Positions 8,124 to 16,576 of a DNA stretch of 64,000 nt are shown piece by piece. Where the stretch lies: assembly GCA_030148165.1 (NCBI GenBank), contig JASBTZ010000003.1, forward strand, positions 620,001 to 684,000, given 5' to 3'. Below the pieces are notes generated by a model. The model was given only the letters and a program-made list of their open reading frames with translations. It made no database searches and was not told the origin of the DNA. Origin of the DNA: Bacteroidota bacterium. GTDB taxonomy: Bacteria > Bacteroidota > Bacteroidia > Flavobacteriales_D > Crocinitomicaceae. Both the position numbers and the translations under genes were made by a program. Each line of letters opens with the position of its first letter. Within the stretch, counting starts at the first letter, position 1.

Positions 8124-8495
8124 ATGAGTTACCCGAAGGGAGTTATTATAAACAACATTGTGAGTGATATTAAATCCAAGGATTATGAGAAAATCTATGC
8201 GGATATAATAGGATTTAAGACTCCATATGAAATCGGAATAAAAGGTGATGAAGACTCAGGATTCAGGCCGGATATTATTTGTGAAAAGGAAGATGAAATC
8301 AATTTGTTTTCCATTGAAACCAACATCGATAAACGGGTAACAAAAAAAGACATTCGGCGATGGAAGTTGTTTCGAATATTTGCAAAAGCGAATAATGGAA
8401 CTTTGTTCCTGGCTGGCACCAAATACAACTTATCTATCATCGAAAAGACGCTCGACCCCCTACCGCAGAATGTAAAATTTATTCATTTACTGTAA
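8124..8495 (+). CDS. Uncharacterised small protein, first gene of the operon
   Basis: A 123-residue soluble protein. The frame is open from 8073, but that region holds the promoter and operator, so ATG 8124 is chosen. The sequence FRPDIICEKEDEINLFSIETN, with an Asp then a Glu about 14 residues later on a predicted strand, and a following Lys/Arg-rich helix (KKDIRRWKLF), loosely recall a PD-(D/E)XK nuclease-like core with Asn in place of the catalytic Lys. This resemblance is weak. It sits between the MarR gene and a GNAT gene (7-base gap), so it belongs to the amino-acid operon. I do not recognise the family. Confidence 0.65.
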   Translation: MSYPKGVIINNIVSDIKSKDYEKIYADIIGFKTPYEIGIKGDEDSGFRPDIICEKEDEINLFSIETNIDKRVTKKDIRRWKLFRIFAKANNGTLFLAGTKYNLSIIEKTLDPLPQNVKFIHLL

Positions 8496-8502
8496 AAAAT
8501 AC

Positions 8503-8955
8503 ATGCAGAATACAATTAAAGACGCGAGTTACAAGTTGATTAATAAATTCTCGGGAAGCAATGCCCTTATTGAAAACGGTGACATAAAACACTTTTTGTT
8601 TCAACACCTGGAAGAATACGGAGACAACCTTGTTGACATAAGCAAAGCAATCGACTATGTATTTAACAAAGAAGGTGGTTTTATCCTGGTTCAATTCTAT
8701 CAGGATCAGATATCCGGGGTTGTAGTTATTAATGAAACTGGAATGGGTGGATATATCCCTGAAAACATTCTTGTTTATATCGCAGTTGATAGCAAACATC
8801 GTGGAAATGGTCTTGGAAAGGAACTCATGGCCAATGCTATAAAAACGTGTAAAGGCGACATAGCGCTTCACGTAGAACGCGATAATCCTGCTCGATTCTT
8901 ATATGAAAAATTAGGTTTCACGAACCCTTATCTTGAAATGAGATTAAAACGTTAA
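8503..8955 (+). CDS. GNAT-family N-acetyltransferase
   Basis: A 150-residue acetyl-CoA-dependent transferase. Motif A for CoA pyrophosphate binding is visible as AVDSKHRGNGLGKELM, and the C-terminal motif B as ERDNPARFLYEKLGF. Size is normal for single-domain GNATs. The gene ends one base before the M20 amidohydrolase start, so an acetyltransferase and a deacylase are co-expressed, alongside two racemases. A role in N-acetylating an amino acid or dipeptide is plausible by context; the acceptor cannot be read from sequence. Confidence 0.9.
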   Translation: MQNTIKDASYKLINKFSGSNALIENGDIKHFLFQHLEEYGDNLVDISKAIDYVFNKEGGFILVQFYQDQISGVVVINETGMGGYIPENILVYIAVDSKHRGNGLGKELMANAIKTCKGDIALHVERDNPARFLYEKLGFTNPYLEMRLKR

Positions 8956-8956
8956 G

Positions 8957-10093
8957 ATGGAATTAAGTGATTTTATCAATATACGGCATCACCTACATCG
9001 TTACCCGGAGTTGTCGGGACAAGAAAACAACACCTCGAAATTCATACGCGAACTTCTGGAAGAAAAATGTTCCAGAGCCCAAGTCATGACGGTTGCAGAA
9101 ACGGGAGTACTGGTAAAATTTGAAGGGAAGTCTAGTGCTCCGTCTATACTACTGCGTTGTGAACTTGATGCTTTGGCTATTCACGAAACCAATGACTTCA
9201 AATACCAATCTGTTCATGAAAACATCTCTCACAAGTGTGGTCATGATGGACACATGACAATTCTTTTAAGGGTAGCTCATTTATTGCAAAATCAGCCACC
9301 AAAAGGAAACGTTTTTCTCCTCTTTCAACCCGCGGAAGAAAATGGACAAGGAGCCAAAGAAGTACTTGAAGATGATCGATTTCATATAGCATGTCAACCC
9401 GATTATGTTTATGCTTTGCATAATATTCCCGGAAAACCCATGCATTCCATTTCTCTCAAATACAAATTGTTTTCCGGAGCTGTTATAAGCTCTGAAATTA
9501 CATTTCATGGTAAAACAGCTCACGCTGGAGAGCCTGAAAACGGTATCAATCCGAGTTATGCTATCGCTGAAATCTGGCAGGGAAGTCAGGAATTACTGAA
9601 AAAGCTAAATAATGACGATAGCACATATATCATTACACCTATTTACGCCAACATCGGTAGTCGGGACTTTGGTATCGCAGCGGGTCATGGACAAGCAGGG
9701 TTCACGTTAAGAGCTCAAACAAATAAAGGTCTAACCGATTTACAAAATCTATTTCGTGACGCCGTGAAGCGAATTTGTGATCAGCATCAACTTGAATTGA
9801 AAATAAAGTGGATCGAAGAATTCCCTGCGATTGAGAACAACATGGAAGCGACAGACTTCATTCGGAACACGGCGCAAAGTCTCGATTTGGAGCTTATCCC
9901 AATGGACGATGCGTTTTCCTGGGGCGAAGACTTTGGACATTTCACAAAAAAATACAAAGGAGCTATGTTCGGTTTAGGGGCCGGAGTTAATTGTCCTGCG
10001 CTACATAATTCCAATTATGATTTTCCGGATGAACTAATCAAAACAGGAAGTGATTTTTTTCTGAAACTAATTGAAAAAACACAGCATGACTGA
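8957..10093 (+). CDS. M20-family amidohydrolase (N-acyl amino acid hydrolase type)
   Basis: A 378-residue metallohydrolase. Family features in order: RHHLHRYPELSGQE near the N-terminus, the metal-binding SHKCGHDGHM (residues about 91-100), PAEENGQGAKEVLED (about 125-139, with the general-base Glu), the dimerisation-domain HGKTAHAGEPENG (about 185), and a C-terminal WGEDFGHF and ALHN metal ligand region. This is the amidohydrolase branch (aminoacylase, N-acetyldiaminopimelate and IAA-amino-acid hydrolases). Its stop is embedded in the next start (ATGACTGA), so translation is coupled to alanine racemase. The likely reaction is release of an amino acid from an N-acyl derivative. Confidence 0.88.
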   Translation: MELSDFINIRHHLHRYPELSGQENNTSKFIRELLEEKCSRAQVMTVAETGVLVKFEGKSSAPSILLRCELDALAIHETNDFKYQSVHENISHKCGHDGHMTILLRVAHLLQNQPPKGNVFLLFQPAEENGQGAKEVLEDDRFHIACQPDYVYALHNIPGKPMHSISLKYKLFSGAVISSEITFHGKTAHAGEPENGINPSYAIAEIWQGSQELLKKLNNDDSTYIITPIYANIGSRDFGIAAGHGQAGFTLRAQTNKGLTDLQNLFRDAVKRICDQHQLELKIKWIEEFPAIENNMEATDFIRNTAQSLDLELIPMDDAFSWGEDFGHFTKKYKGAMFGLGAGVNCPALHNSNYDFPDELIKTGSDFFLKLIEKTQHD

Positions 10094-11237
10094 GACATCT
10101 GTCATTGAGTTAAGTAAAAAGGCGCTCAAGACCAATTTAAAATTCATTCGCAATATCATTGGACCAAATGCAGAGTTCGTTTCGGTCGTCAAAGGGAATG
10201 CTTATGGTCACGGCATCAATACGTTTGGATCGCTGGCATTCAACTGTGGAGTTAGAAGTTTTGCAGTATTCAGCGCCAACGAAGCAAAAAAACTTCTTAG
10301 CTCAAACATTGAACCGGATCGAATTATGATCATGGGCTACATAAGCGATGAAGACATCGCTTGGGTAATCGAAAACGACGTTGATTTCTTTGTCTTTGAA
10401 CTTGAAAGATTATCGAAAGCAATTGATGTAGCGAAAGCCCTGAATAAAAAAGTTCACATACATGTTGAGATCGAAACTGGAATGGGACGTACAGGTTTCC
10501 AAAAAAATCAGTGGAAGGAATTAGTAGGCCTGATCAAAAAAGAAAGAAAGGATGTCGTAGTCGAAGGAATTTGCACACATCTGGCTGGAGCCGAAGACAT
10601 TTCTAATTATTTGCGTATTCGCAATCAGATTCAGGTATTTAACGATGCCCGAAAGTTTTTTGACAAACATAATATTCGATACAAGAAAACGCATGCCGCA
10701 TGTTCAGCAGCCATCATTAATTATCCTAAGACAATTTTTAATCTCGTTCGGGTTGGAATCATGCAATATGGCTTCTGGCCCAGCAAAGAAGTTAAAATGG
10801 CTTACTTCACCAAGAGCAATGAACACACGGACCCATTGAAAAGAGTGATCTCCTGGAAAACGGAGATAATGGATGTTGTGGACATTAAAGCAGGACAATA
10901 CATTGGCTATGGCCGTTCTTATCTTGCTGAGTCGGACATGAAAGTGGCAATTGTTCCTGTTGGCTATGCACATGGTTATAGCCGCGTGCTAAGTAACCTT
11001 GGCAAAGCAATTATTAACGGGGTCCGTGTCTCGACCGTAGGAACCGTAAACATGAACATGGCATCTTTTGACGTAACAAACGTTCCACAGGTTACCGCCG
11101 GCGATAGTGTAACACTTATTGGTGAACAAAACGGTGTCGAGATCAGTGTGTCTTCCTTTAGTGATCTGAGCGATCAGCTCAATTATGAACTACTTACCCG
11201 ATTACCCGCAAGTATTCCACGATCCATTTTAAAATAA
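10086..11237 (+). CDS. alr: Alanine racemase
   Basis: A 383-residue fold-type III PLP enzyme. ATG 10086 is preferred over 10071 because it gives the ATGACTGA coupling to the previous gene and the usual Alr start. The PLP lysine is Lys36 in VVKGNAYGHG; the second catalytic residue, Tyr, is in GYGRSY (about residue 274); the family motif MGRTGF is also present. The enzyme interconverts L- and D-alanine for peptidoglycan, but its position in an inducible-looking operon with an amidohydrolase and a second racemase suggests a catabolic or specialised copy (DadX-like use) rather than the housekeeping one. Whether a second alr exists cannot be seen here. Confidence 0.9.
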   Translation: MTETSVIELSKKALKTNLKFIRNIIGPNAEFVSVVKGNAYGHGINTFGSLAFNCGVRSFAVFSANEAKKLLSSNIEPDRIMIMGYISDEDIAWVIENDVDFFVFELERLSKAIDVAKALNKKVHIHVEIETGMGRTGFQKNQWKELVGLIKKERKDVVVEGICTHLAGAEDISNYLRIRNQIQVFNDARKFFDKHNIRYKKTHAACSAAIINYPKTIFNLVRVGIMQYGFWPSKEVKMAYFTKSNEHTDPLKRVISWKTEIMDVVDIKAGQYIGYGRSYLAESDMKVAIVPVGYAHGYSRVLSNLGKAIINGVRVSTVGTVNMNMASFDVTNVPQVTAGDSVTLIGEQNGVEISVSSFSDLSDQLNYELLTRLPASIPRSILK

Positions 11238-11238
11238 C

Positions 11239-12339
11239 ATGGCAGAATTAATCATACATACAGAAAAAATTAAAGAGAATATCAAGTGGTTAAGTAACTA
11301 TTTTGAATCAAAGAATATTCACTGGAGCCTTATCACAAAAGTGTTTTCAGGTGATAAGGAATTCTTGAAACATGTTCTGACTGAAGATGTGATTAAGAAG
11401 ATCAATACCGTTGGGGATTCCAGACTAACAAGTCTTAAAAATCTTCGCGAAGTCAATCCTGACATGAAAACGATCTACATTAAACCCCCTGCAGCTATCT
11501 ATGCAGAGGATGTCGTTAAATATGCAGACACCTCACTCAATACCTCATTCGAAACGATAGAAGCACTTGATAAAGCGGCAAAAAAAGCAGGTGTTAAGCA
11601 CAAGGTGATTATCATGGTAGAACTTGGCGAGCTAAGGGAAGGTGTTCAGCGTGAAGATCTGATTAGCTTTTACCAGAAGGTATTTAACCTGAATAACATA
11701 GATGTTATTGGCATCGGATCCAACCTGGGCTGTATGTATGGAGTTGAACCTTCTTACGATAAATTACTTCAACTATACCTCTATCGCGAGTTAATCGCCG
11801 AAAAGTTCGATCACAATTTGCCGCTTCTATCCGGGGGAACATCTATTACCCTTCCTATGATCGAGGACGATCGCATACCGAAACAGATCAATCACTTCAG
11901 AGTTGGTGAAGCTGCTTTCTTTGGAAAGAGTCCTTTGGATGATAAGCAATTCAAAGAACTTCACACAGACACTTTTGAATTCAATGCAAACATCATTGAA
12001 TTAGAAGTTAAAAATCTGCTGCCTGAAGGTATTATTAGTGATGCCAACGTGGGACACACTACAAACCATGCCGATTCGGTTGGAGCATCTGAAAAATCAC
12101 ACAAAGCCATTTTGGATTTCGGCTTGTTGGATGTCAACACGGAGGACATTACTTGTAAAGACCGGAACATAACACTGGTAGGTGTCACGTCTGATATGAC
12201 GGTTGTTGATTTAGGTAAAAATGAGGAGAAGAATAAAGAGACTCATTATAGAGTTGGCGACACCATTACTTTCACGCTAAACTACATGGCCGTAGCCAGA
12301 CTTCTAAATTCTAAATTCATCGACAAGAAGTTTGTCTAG
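11239..12339 (+). CDS. Alanine/ornithine racemase-family PLP enzyme
   Basis: A 366-residue fold-type III PLP protein distinct from Alr. Lys34 in WSLITKVF is the expected Schiff-base lysine. EMVELGELREGV-type sequence (here MVELGELREGV), LSGGTSITLP and HFRVGEAAFFG are the signature of the ornithine racemase/YhfX group. Ornithine racemase from clostridia is the best known member; broad amino-acid racemases also occur. It starts one base after the alr stop. Its own stop overlaps that of the convergent symporter (CTAG gives TAG on both strands). Substrate could be ornithine, lysine, arginine or another amino acid. Confidence 0.85.
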   Translation: MAELIIHTEKIKENIKWLSNYFESKNIHWSLITKVFSGDKEFLKHVLTEDVIKKINTVGDSRLTSLKNLREVNPDMKTIYIKPPAAIYAEDVVKYADTSLNTSFETIEALDKAAKKAGVKHKVIIMVELGELREGVQREDLISFYQKVFNLNNIDVIGIGSNLGCMYGVEPSYDKLLQLYLYRELIAEKFDHNLPLLSGGTSITLPMIEDDRIPKQINHFRVGEAAFFGKSPLDDKQFKELHTDTFEFNANIIELEVKNLLPEGIISDANVGHTTNHADSVGASEKSHKAILDFGLLDVNTEDITCKDRNITLVGVTSDMTVVDLGKNEEKNKETHYRVGDTITFTLNYMAVARLLNSKFIDKKFV

Positions 12340-13826
12340 GCAAGTTCCTTTTTAGGAAACATCTTTGAGAAGACCCAGGCCATAATCATGGAAATCAGAA
12401 ACGATGGTCCTAATACATCTAGCTGTACAAAGTATGGCCCAATCACATCCAATTTAGCGATTACAAATTTGAAGATCGGAACACAAACAAAGCCGCTGAT
12501 CATTGCCGCGATAGCACCTGTTTCGGATAAACCTTTCCAAAAGAGCGTCAATATAATTACAGGGCAGAAAGAGGCAGCTATACCCGACCAACCGAATATC
12601 ACCATCCAGAAGACGGTACGATCAGGAGATAATTGAGCAGCTAACATCGCTATACCCAATGCCAGTAAAGCCATCGCGAATGTCACCCAACGCGATAAAG
12701 TCGTTAAATCCTGATCCTTGATGTCGGGTCTGAAAATCTTTTGGTAAAAGTCTCGTGTAATTGCACTGGAAGCAATAACCAACAAACTATCGATCGTGGA
12801 CATAATAGCAGATAGAACGATCGCTACATAGATTGCCACCAATAGATATGGCAAGAAGTTCTCCGTTAGCATACCTAAGACATGCTCTGCGCCGGTTCCC
12901 AGGATAGCCTCCGGATCCTGACCGGACTGCGTGAATATGATTCTTCCTAAAATACCTATCGTAACAGCAGCTGCATCCGTCATTAGAGTGAAAACGATAG
13001 CCACCCACCTACCCTTGTCTATTTCTTGCTCATCTTTAATCGACATGAAGCGCACGTATACCTGAGGTGACCCAAGAAAGCCAAGTCCGATTAATGCAAA
13101 CCCCAACATAGTGGCAATGTTCATCCACATATCATCACTCGTCCCCCACACATTTGTGAGCGCGGGATCAACCGCATTCAAACCCTCTACAATTCCGGTA
13201 GATCCATCCATGGAGAACCAAACCACAATCGGCAAGAGAACAAGCCCTGCGAACATTAAAAGTCCCTGGAACAGATCTGACCAGACAGCAGCTACGAATC
13301 CACCAATAAATATATAAGTCAATACAATAACAAAACCGAGTATCGCTCCCGAGAAGTAACCCATACCCATCATGGACTCAAAGGCTTTACCGGTGACGTC
13401 TATTTGAGAGCTCACATAGATCACTACAAATATCGAAAGGATTGACGCGGCAAGTATTCGTAAGGTTTTCTTCGTGCTCTTAAAGTGACTTTCCAGATAA
13501 TCAGGAACCGTTATCGCCCCGTATTTGTCAGATCGACGTTTAAAGCGTTTCGCCATAAACCACCAGGAAATTCCAACACCCAAGACTTCACCCAAAACGA
13601 CCCAATAAGCAGAAAGTCCTGACAATGCCCCCATTCCGGTAAGACCGATCAACAACCAGCCTGATTCACCGGTAGCACGCGCAGAAAAGGCTACTGCCCA
13701 ATATCCGATTTTCTTACCCCCAACGTAGAAATCGCTCATGCTTTTCACCCGACGAGAAGCGACTATTCCAATAAGGAATAATATCGAAACATAAATCCCA
13801 AGGACGATAAACTTGGTTAAATCCAT
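12336..13826 (-). CDS. Sodium:solute symporter, PutP-like
   Basis: A 496-residue transporter with about 13 membrane helices. FYVGGKKIGYW, SARATGESGWLLIGLTGMGA and SDLFQGLLMF resemble the sodium/proline symporter branch of the SSS family, including the sodium-site serine region. It lies one base downstream of the decarboxylase stop, so the two form an operon and the transporter probably handles a substrate or product of that enzyme (amino acid, hypotaurine, taurine or similar). That link is inference. The 3' end overlaps the convergent racemase gene by four bases. Confidence 0.88.
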   Translation of the reverse strand: MDLTKFIVLGIYVSILFLIGIVASRRVKSMSDFYVGGKKIGYWAVAFSARATGESGWLLIGLTGMGALSGLSAYWVVLGEVLGVGISWWFMAKRFKRRSDKYGAITVPDYLESHFKSTKKTLRILAASILSIFVVIYVSSQIDVTGKAFESMMGMGYFSGAILGFVIVLTYIFIGGFVAAVWSDLFQGLLMFAGLVLLPIVVWFSMDGSTGIVEGLNAVDPALTNVWGTSDDMWMNIATMLGFALIGLGFLGSPQVYVRFMSIKDEQEIDKGRWVAIVFTLMTDAAAVTIGILGRIIFTQSGQDPEAILGTGAEHVLGMLTENFLPYLLVAIYVAIVLSAIMSTIDSLLVIASSAITRDFYQKIFRPDIKDQDLTTLSRWVTFAMALLALGIAMLAAQLSPDRTVFWMVIFGWSGIAASFCPVIILTLFWKGLSETGAIAAMISGFVCVPIFKFVIAKLDVIGPYFVQLDVLGPSFLISMIMAWVFSKMFPKKELA

Positions 13827-13827
13827 T

Positions 13828-15219
13828 TTATGCGTTCAGCTCTTTATGAGTCTCCAATAATTCCGGGTAATCTGCTACAAAAGCCTCTAGTTTTTGGAAA
13901 AAGTTGATGATATCCTCCTTGTCGTTCTGTGCGTTAATTGTAACGAGTCGAACGAATTCTTCACCGTTAAAAGAACCATAACCAACCAGTAATTCAGATT
14001 CCTCGTACAGTGCTGTACATAAGGTGCGAGTAGGGATGCCTTTATAATTAAAACAAACGGAGATCGAATCATCAAAGCTGTAAAGCGTATAGTCATCACT
14101 TGCCCGAACATATCGTCTTGCAATATCTGCCAGGTAGAATTGATGATCCACAATTTTCTCCAGCCCCTTTGTCCCTACACTTTTCCATAAAGTCCAGAAT
14201 TTCAATGCATCATTTCTTCGCCCACATTGAAGCGAAGTTTTACCCAGGTTGAAATCGTCATGAGCAGTTTGGTACAGATAGTTTGCGTCGTTCGAAAATG
14301 AATCATGTAAGTACTTCTTATCCTTGACAACAATTACTGAACACGACAATGGCGTTCCAATCATTTTGTGTGCGTTGAAGCTAAAGGAATCTACTAATTC
14401 GATGCCTGCAATCAAGCGCTTATATTGTTGACTGAACAGCACCGAGCCGCAATAGGCTCCGTCTACATGTAACCACATTTTAAAGCGGTCTGTAATAATC
14501 CTTGCTTGTGCGATTGGATCGAAAGCGCCCAGGACGGTTGTTCCAGCTGTTAAATTCAACAAGACGGGATTGTAGCTATTTTGAACATCATCATCCAACA
14601 TGTTTTCCAATGCTGCAAGATTGATCTTGCCGTAGTTATCTGTGGGAACATAGCGGACATTATCTCTACCGATGCCTGAAAATGCAGCATTCTTGGGAAT
14701 ACTATAGTGAGAGTCGGCCGAAGTATAAATGGTCATTCTACTTGACGCTCCTTTAAAACGATAGTTCGGATCTTTTGCGTCACGCGCCATAAGCATAGAC
14801 ATAAGATTGGTCATCGAACCACCCGGCGCGAGTGTCCCATCGGCCTTCTCTCCCCAACCGATCAGGTTACACACTTCTCGCAGTATCGACTTCTCTACAC
14901 CCACCTGTGGTCCAGCCGCCTTGTATGTATACATGCTATTGTTAAGGACAACCGCAAGAAGATCTCCGAGAATTGCTTTTTCATTTCTTCCACCGAACAA
15001 CTGATTAAAAAATGCATTTGTCGCGGTTCGCGGTGTTGTCATAACCAGTTCGCGAAGTACCGATTCAAATTCTTCCTCACTGATCGGATCCCTTTTTAAT
15101 CGGAGATCGAGTCGTTCAAACAATTCATCTTCTGGTACATATTCTGCAACCGGATTCCGCTCTTCATCCTCTAAAAGGTCCTTCACTATTTGCTCGAATA
15201 ACTTTAATGTATTTTGCAT
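13828..15219 (-). CDS. Group II PLP decarboxylase, cysteine sulfinate decarboxylase-like
   Basis: A 463-residue enzyme resembling animal GAD/CSAD rather than bacterial GadB. Landmarks: FFNQLFGG (71-77), APGGSMTNL, TSADSHYSI (His171 stacks on PLP), LTAGTTVLGAFDP, HVDGAYCGS (Asp253), FNAHKMIGTPL (Lys285 binds PLP) and LQCGRRNDALKFW. In the two-residue position reported to separate substrate use, animal CSAD has Phe and Ser 20 residues apart while GAD has others; here Phe75 and Ser95 match CSAD, as recalled from the mammalian sequences. With the divergent cysteine dioxygenase this gives cysteine to cysteine sulfinate to hypotaurine. Aspartate or glutamate decarboxylation remains possible. Confidence 0.82.
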   Translation of the reverse strand: MQNTLKLFEQIVKDLLEDEERNPVAEYVPEDELFERLDLRLKRDPISEEEFESVLRELVMTTPRTATNAFFNQLFGGRNEKAILGDLLAVVLNNSMYTYKAAGPQVGVEKSILREVCNLIGWGEKADGTLAPGGSMTNLMSMLMARDAKDPNYRFKGASSRMTIYTSADSHYSIPKNAAFSGIGRDNVRYVPTDNYGKINLAALENMLDDDVQNSYNPVLLNLTAGTTVLGAFDPIAQARIITDRFKMWLHVDGAYCGSVLFSQQYKRLIAGIELVDSFSFNAHKMIGTPLSCSVIVVKDKKYLHDSFSNDANYLYQTAHDDFNLGKTSLQCGRRNDALKFWTLWKSVGTKGLEKIVDHQFYLADIARRYVRASDDYTLYSFDDSISVCFNYKGIPTRTLCTALYEESELLVGYGSFNGEEFVRLVTINAQNDKEDIINFFQKLEAFVADYPELLETHKELNA

Positions 15220-15359
15220 ACAAACTTTTTTCTAACGTTCTCTTTTTATTAAATAATTAATCGTAAATCCTGTTAATTGGATCATTTTTGAAGTATAATC
15301 ACTAAAAAATGTGTATTTTTAGATAGTTCCCAATTATTAGCATTAAAGATACTATTAAT

Positions 15360-15377
15360 TATTTTCTATAGAAAATA
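15360..15377. promoter_or_regulatory. Palindromic operator, copy 2
   Basis: TATTTTCTATAGAAAATA is a perfect 18-bp palindrome 17 bases before the cysteine dioxygenase ATG. The string from 15362 to 15379 is identical to 8104-8121. It lies in the 175-bp divergent region shared with the decarboxylase gene; no strong -7 box is visible for the plus strand, so activation rather than repression is possible here. Confidence 0.65.
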
Positions 15378-15394
15378 CTATAATATTTCAAAGT

Positions 15395-15931
15395 ATGAAT
15401 ATTACCAGTCTTGAACAATTAATTAAGGAATTTGACGATGCTGAACCCTCCAAACGGGTTTCCATACTTAAGAGAATAGACATCCCTATAGCGTCTTTTG
15501 AAGACTTCTCATCCTGGGAACAGGATGATTATACTCGAAACTGTATTTACCGAAATGACGACTTCGAACTCATACTCTTATGCTGGGATGTCGATACCAA
15601 AACTCCTATTCATGGCCATGCGGGACAAGATTGCTGGGTCTATCAGGTTAGCGGCGAGGTAAAGGAATTGCGTTACGATAAGTCAATCAACGGATCTCTT
15701 CGTGTCACCAACAATATGAAATTTAAAGAAGGAATGCTGGCGTACATGCACGATCGAATGGGCTTCCATTCAATTGAAAACATCGGATCTTCACGGGCAA
15801 TGACTCTTCACATCTACGCCTCCCCTATTGACCGATGCCGCATTTACGAGCCGGAAAAAGGATTGTTTGTTATGAAAGAACTAGAATACGATACCATTGA
15901 AGGTAATGCGATAAAGCACACCGGATCATGA
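15395..15931 (+). CDS. Cysteine dioxygenase (type I, cupin)
   Basis: A 178-residue cupin. The iron ligands are His73, His75 (TPIHGHAGQDCW) and His125 (GFHSIEN). Cys80, seven residues after His73, and Tyr141 (HIYASP), sixteen after His125, fall where the mammalian Cys93-Tyr157 crosslink sits. The Arg of YRN (53) matches the substrate-carboxylate Arg60. So the residues needed to oxidise L-cysteine to cysteine sulfinate with O2 are in place. It is divergent from the CSAD-like decarboxylase and carries the shared palindrome just upstream. Length is normal for bacterial CDO. 3-mercaptopropionate dioxygenase is less likely because of the retained Cys and Arg. Confidence 0.88.
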   Translation: MNITSLEQLIKEFDDAEPSKRVSILKRIDIPIASFEDFSSWEQDDYTRNCIYRNDDFELILLCWDVDTKTPIHGHAGQDCWVYQVSGEVKELRYDKSINGSLRVTNNMKFKEGMLAYMHDRMGFHSIENIGSSRAMTLHIYASPIDRCRIYEPEKGLFVMKELEYDTIEGNAIKHTGS

Positions 15932-15973
15932 TAATTGGTATCAGTCGACGTACCTTTATTGAATCCTATCTAA

Positions 15974-16576
15974 TTACTTTTTCTTCGTCTGAAAATTAAA
16001 CCCAAGTCCGTAACTCACGCTGAAAGCGTTCATTTTTCGGATCTGAATGGGAGAATAAATAAAAGTATGATGATAGCGTACCTGGACGAAAAAATTTAAA
16101 TACTTCCAGACGTAAAAATTGAGTCCACCTCCCACAGCTGCTCCGGGATTACCTTTGATACTCGTTACACTTACGTCTTTATCACTGATTACTCCATCAG
16201 TTTCGGTCATAACCTGCGAATCATAGAAATTACCTATTGCCATGAAGTATACATAGGGGTCCAGCCTTTTCTTTGGCCAGTGATACCCCAAACCCGTACC
16301 AACTGAGAAGTTATTTTCAATGACTGGAAAATCTTCCCCGGAATCAAGGTATTTATATACCTCTCCCATCAATGATATCCTTTCTTCTGGAAAATACTCC
16401 AGGAAGCCATGTAATCTGTAATCCCAGACATTTTGATGAATTCGATAATCAAATGCAAAACAACCAAAGGCTCTCATGAAACCAGGTTTGACAAATGCTT
16501 CGGTCGATTCTTCCTGAGCAAAGCTACCTACCGAAGCAAGGCAAATTAGCATCGCGATTATTTCTTTTTTCCCCAT
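15974..16576 (-). CDS. Outer-membrane beta-barrel protein
   Basis: A 200-residue protein with a signal peptide (IIAMLICLASVGSFAQ) and alternating amphipathic strands such as NFSVGTGLGYHW, LDPYVYFMAIGNFY, LNFFVQVRYHHTF and FSVSYGLGFNF, as in eight-stranded OmpW/OmpA-type barrels. It ends in TKKK after the last strand. Its start overlaps the end of the upstream gene by 19 bases; both encode barrels with lysine-rich tails, so they may be an old tandem duplication with different barrels. No ligand or function can be read from the sequence. Confidence 0.75.
   Translation of the reverse strand: MGKKEIIAMLICLASVGSFAQEESTEAFVKPGFMRAFGCFAFDYRIHQNVWDYRLHGFLEYFPEERISLMGEVYKYLDSGEDFPVIENNFSVGTGLGYHWPKKRLDPYVYFMAIGNFYDSQVMTETDGVISDKDVSVTSIKGNPGAAVGGGLNFYVWKYLNFFVQVRYHHTFIYSPIQIRKMNAFSVSYGLGFNFQTKKK

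Noticed and set aside
12336-12339. CTAG overlap of convergent stop codons as a possible regulatory device
   Set aside because: CTAG simply encodes TAG on both strands; it reflects compact packing and is not evidence of control.
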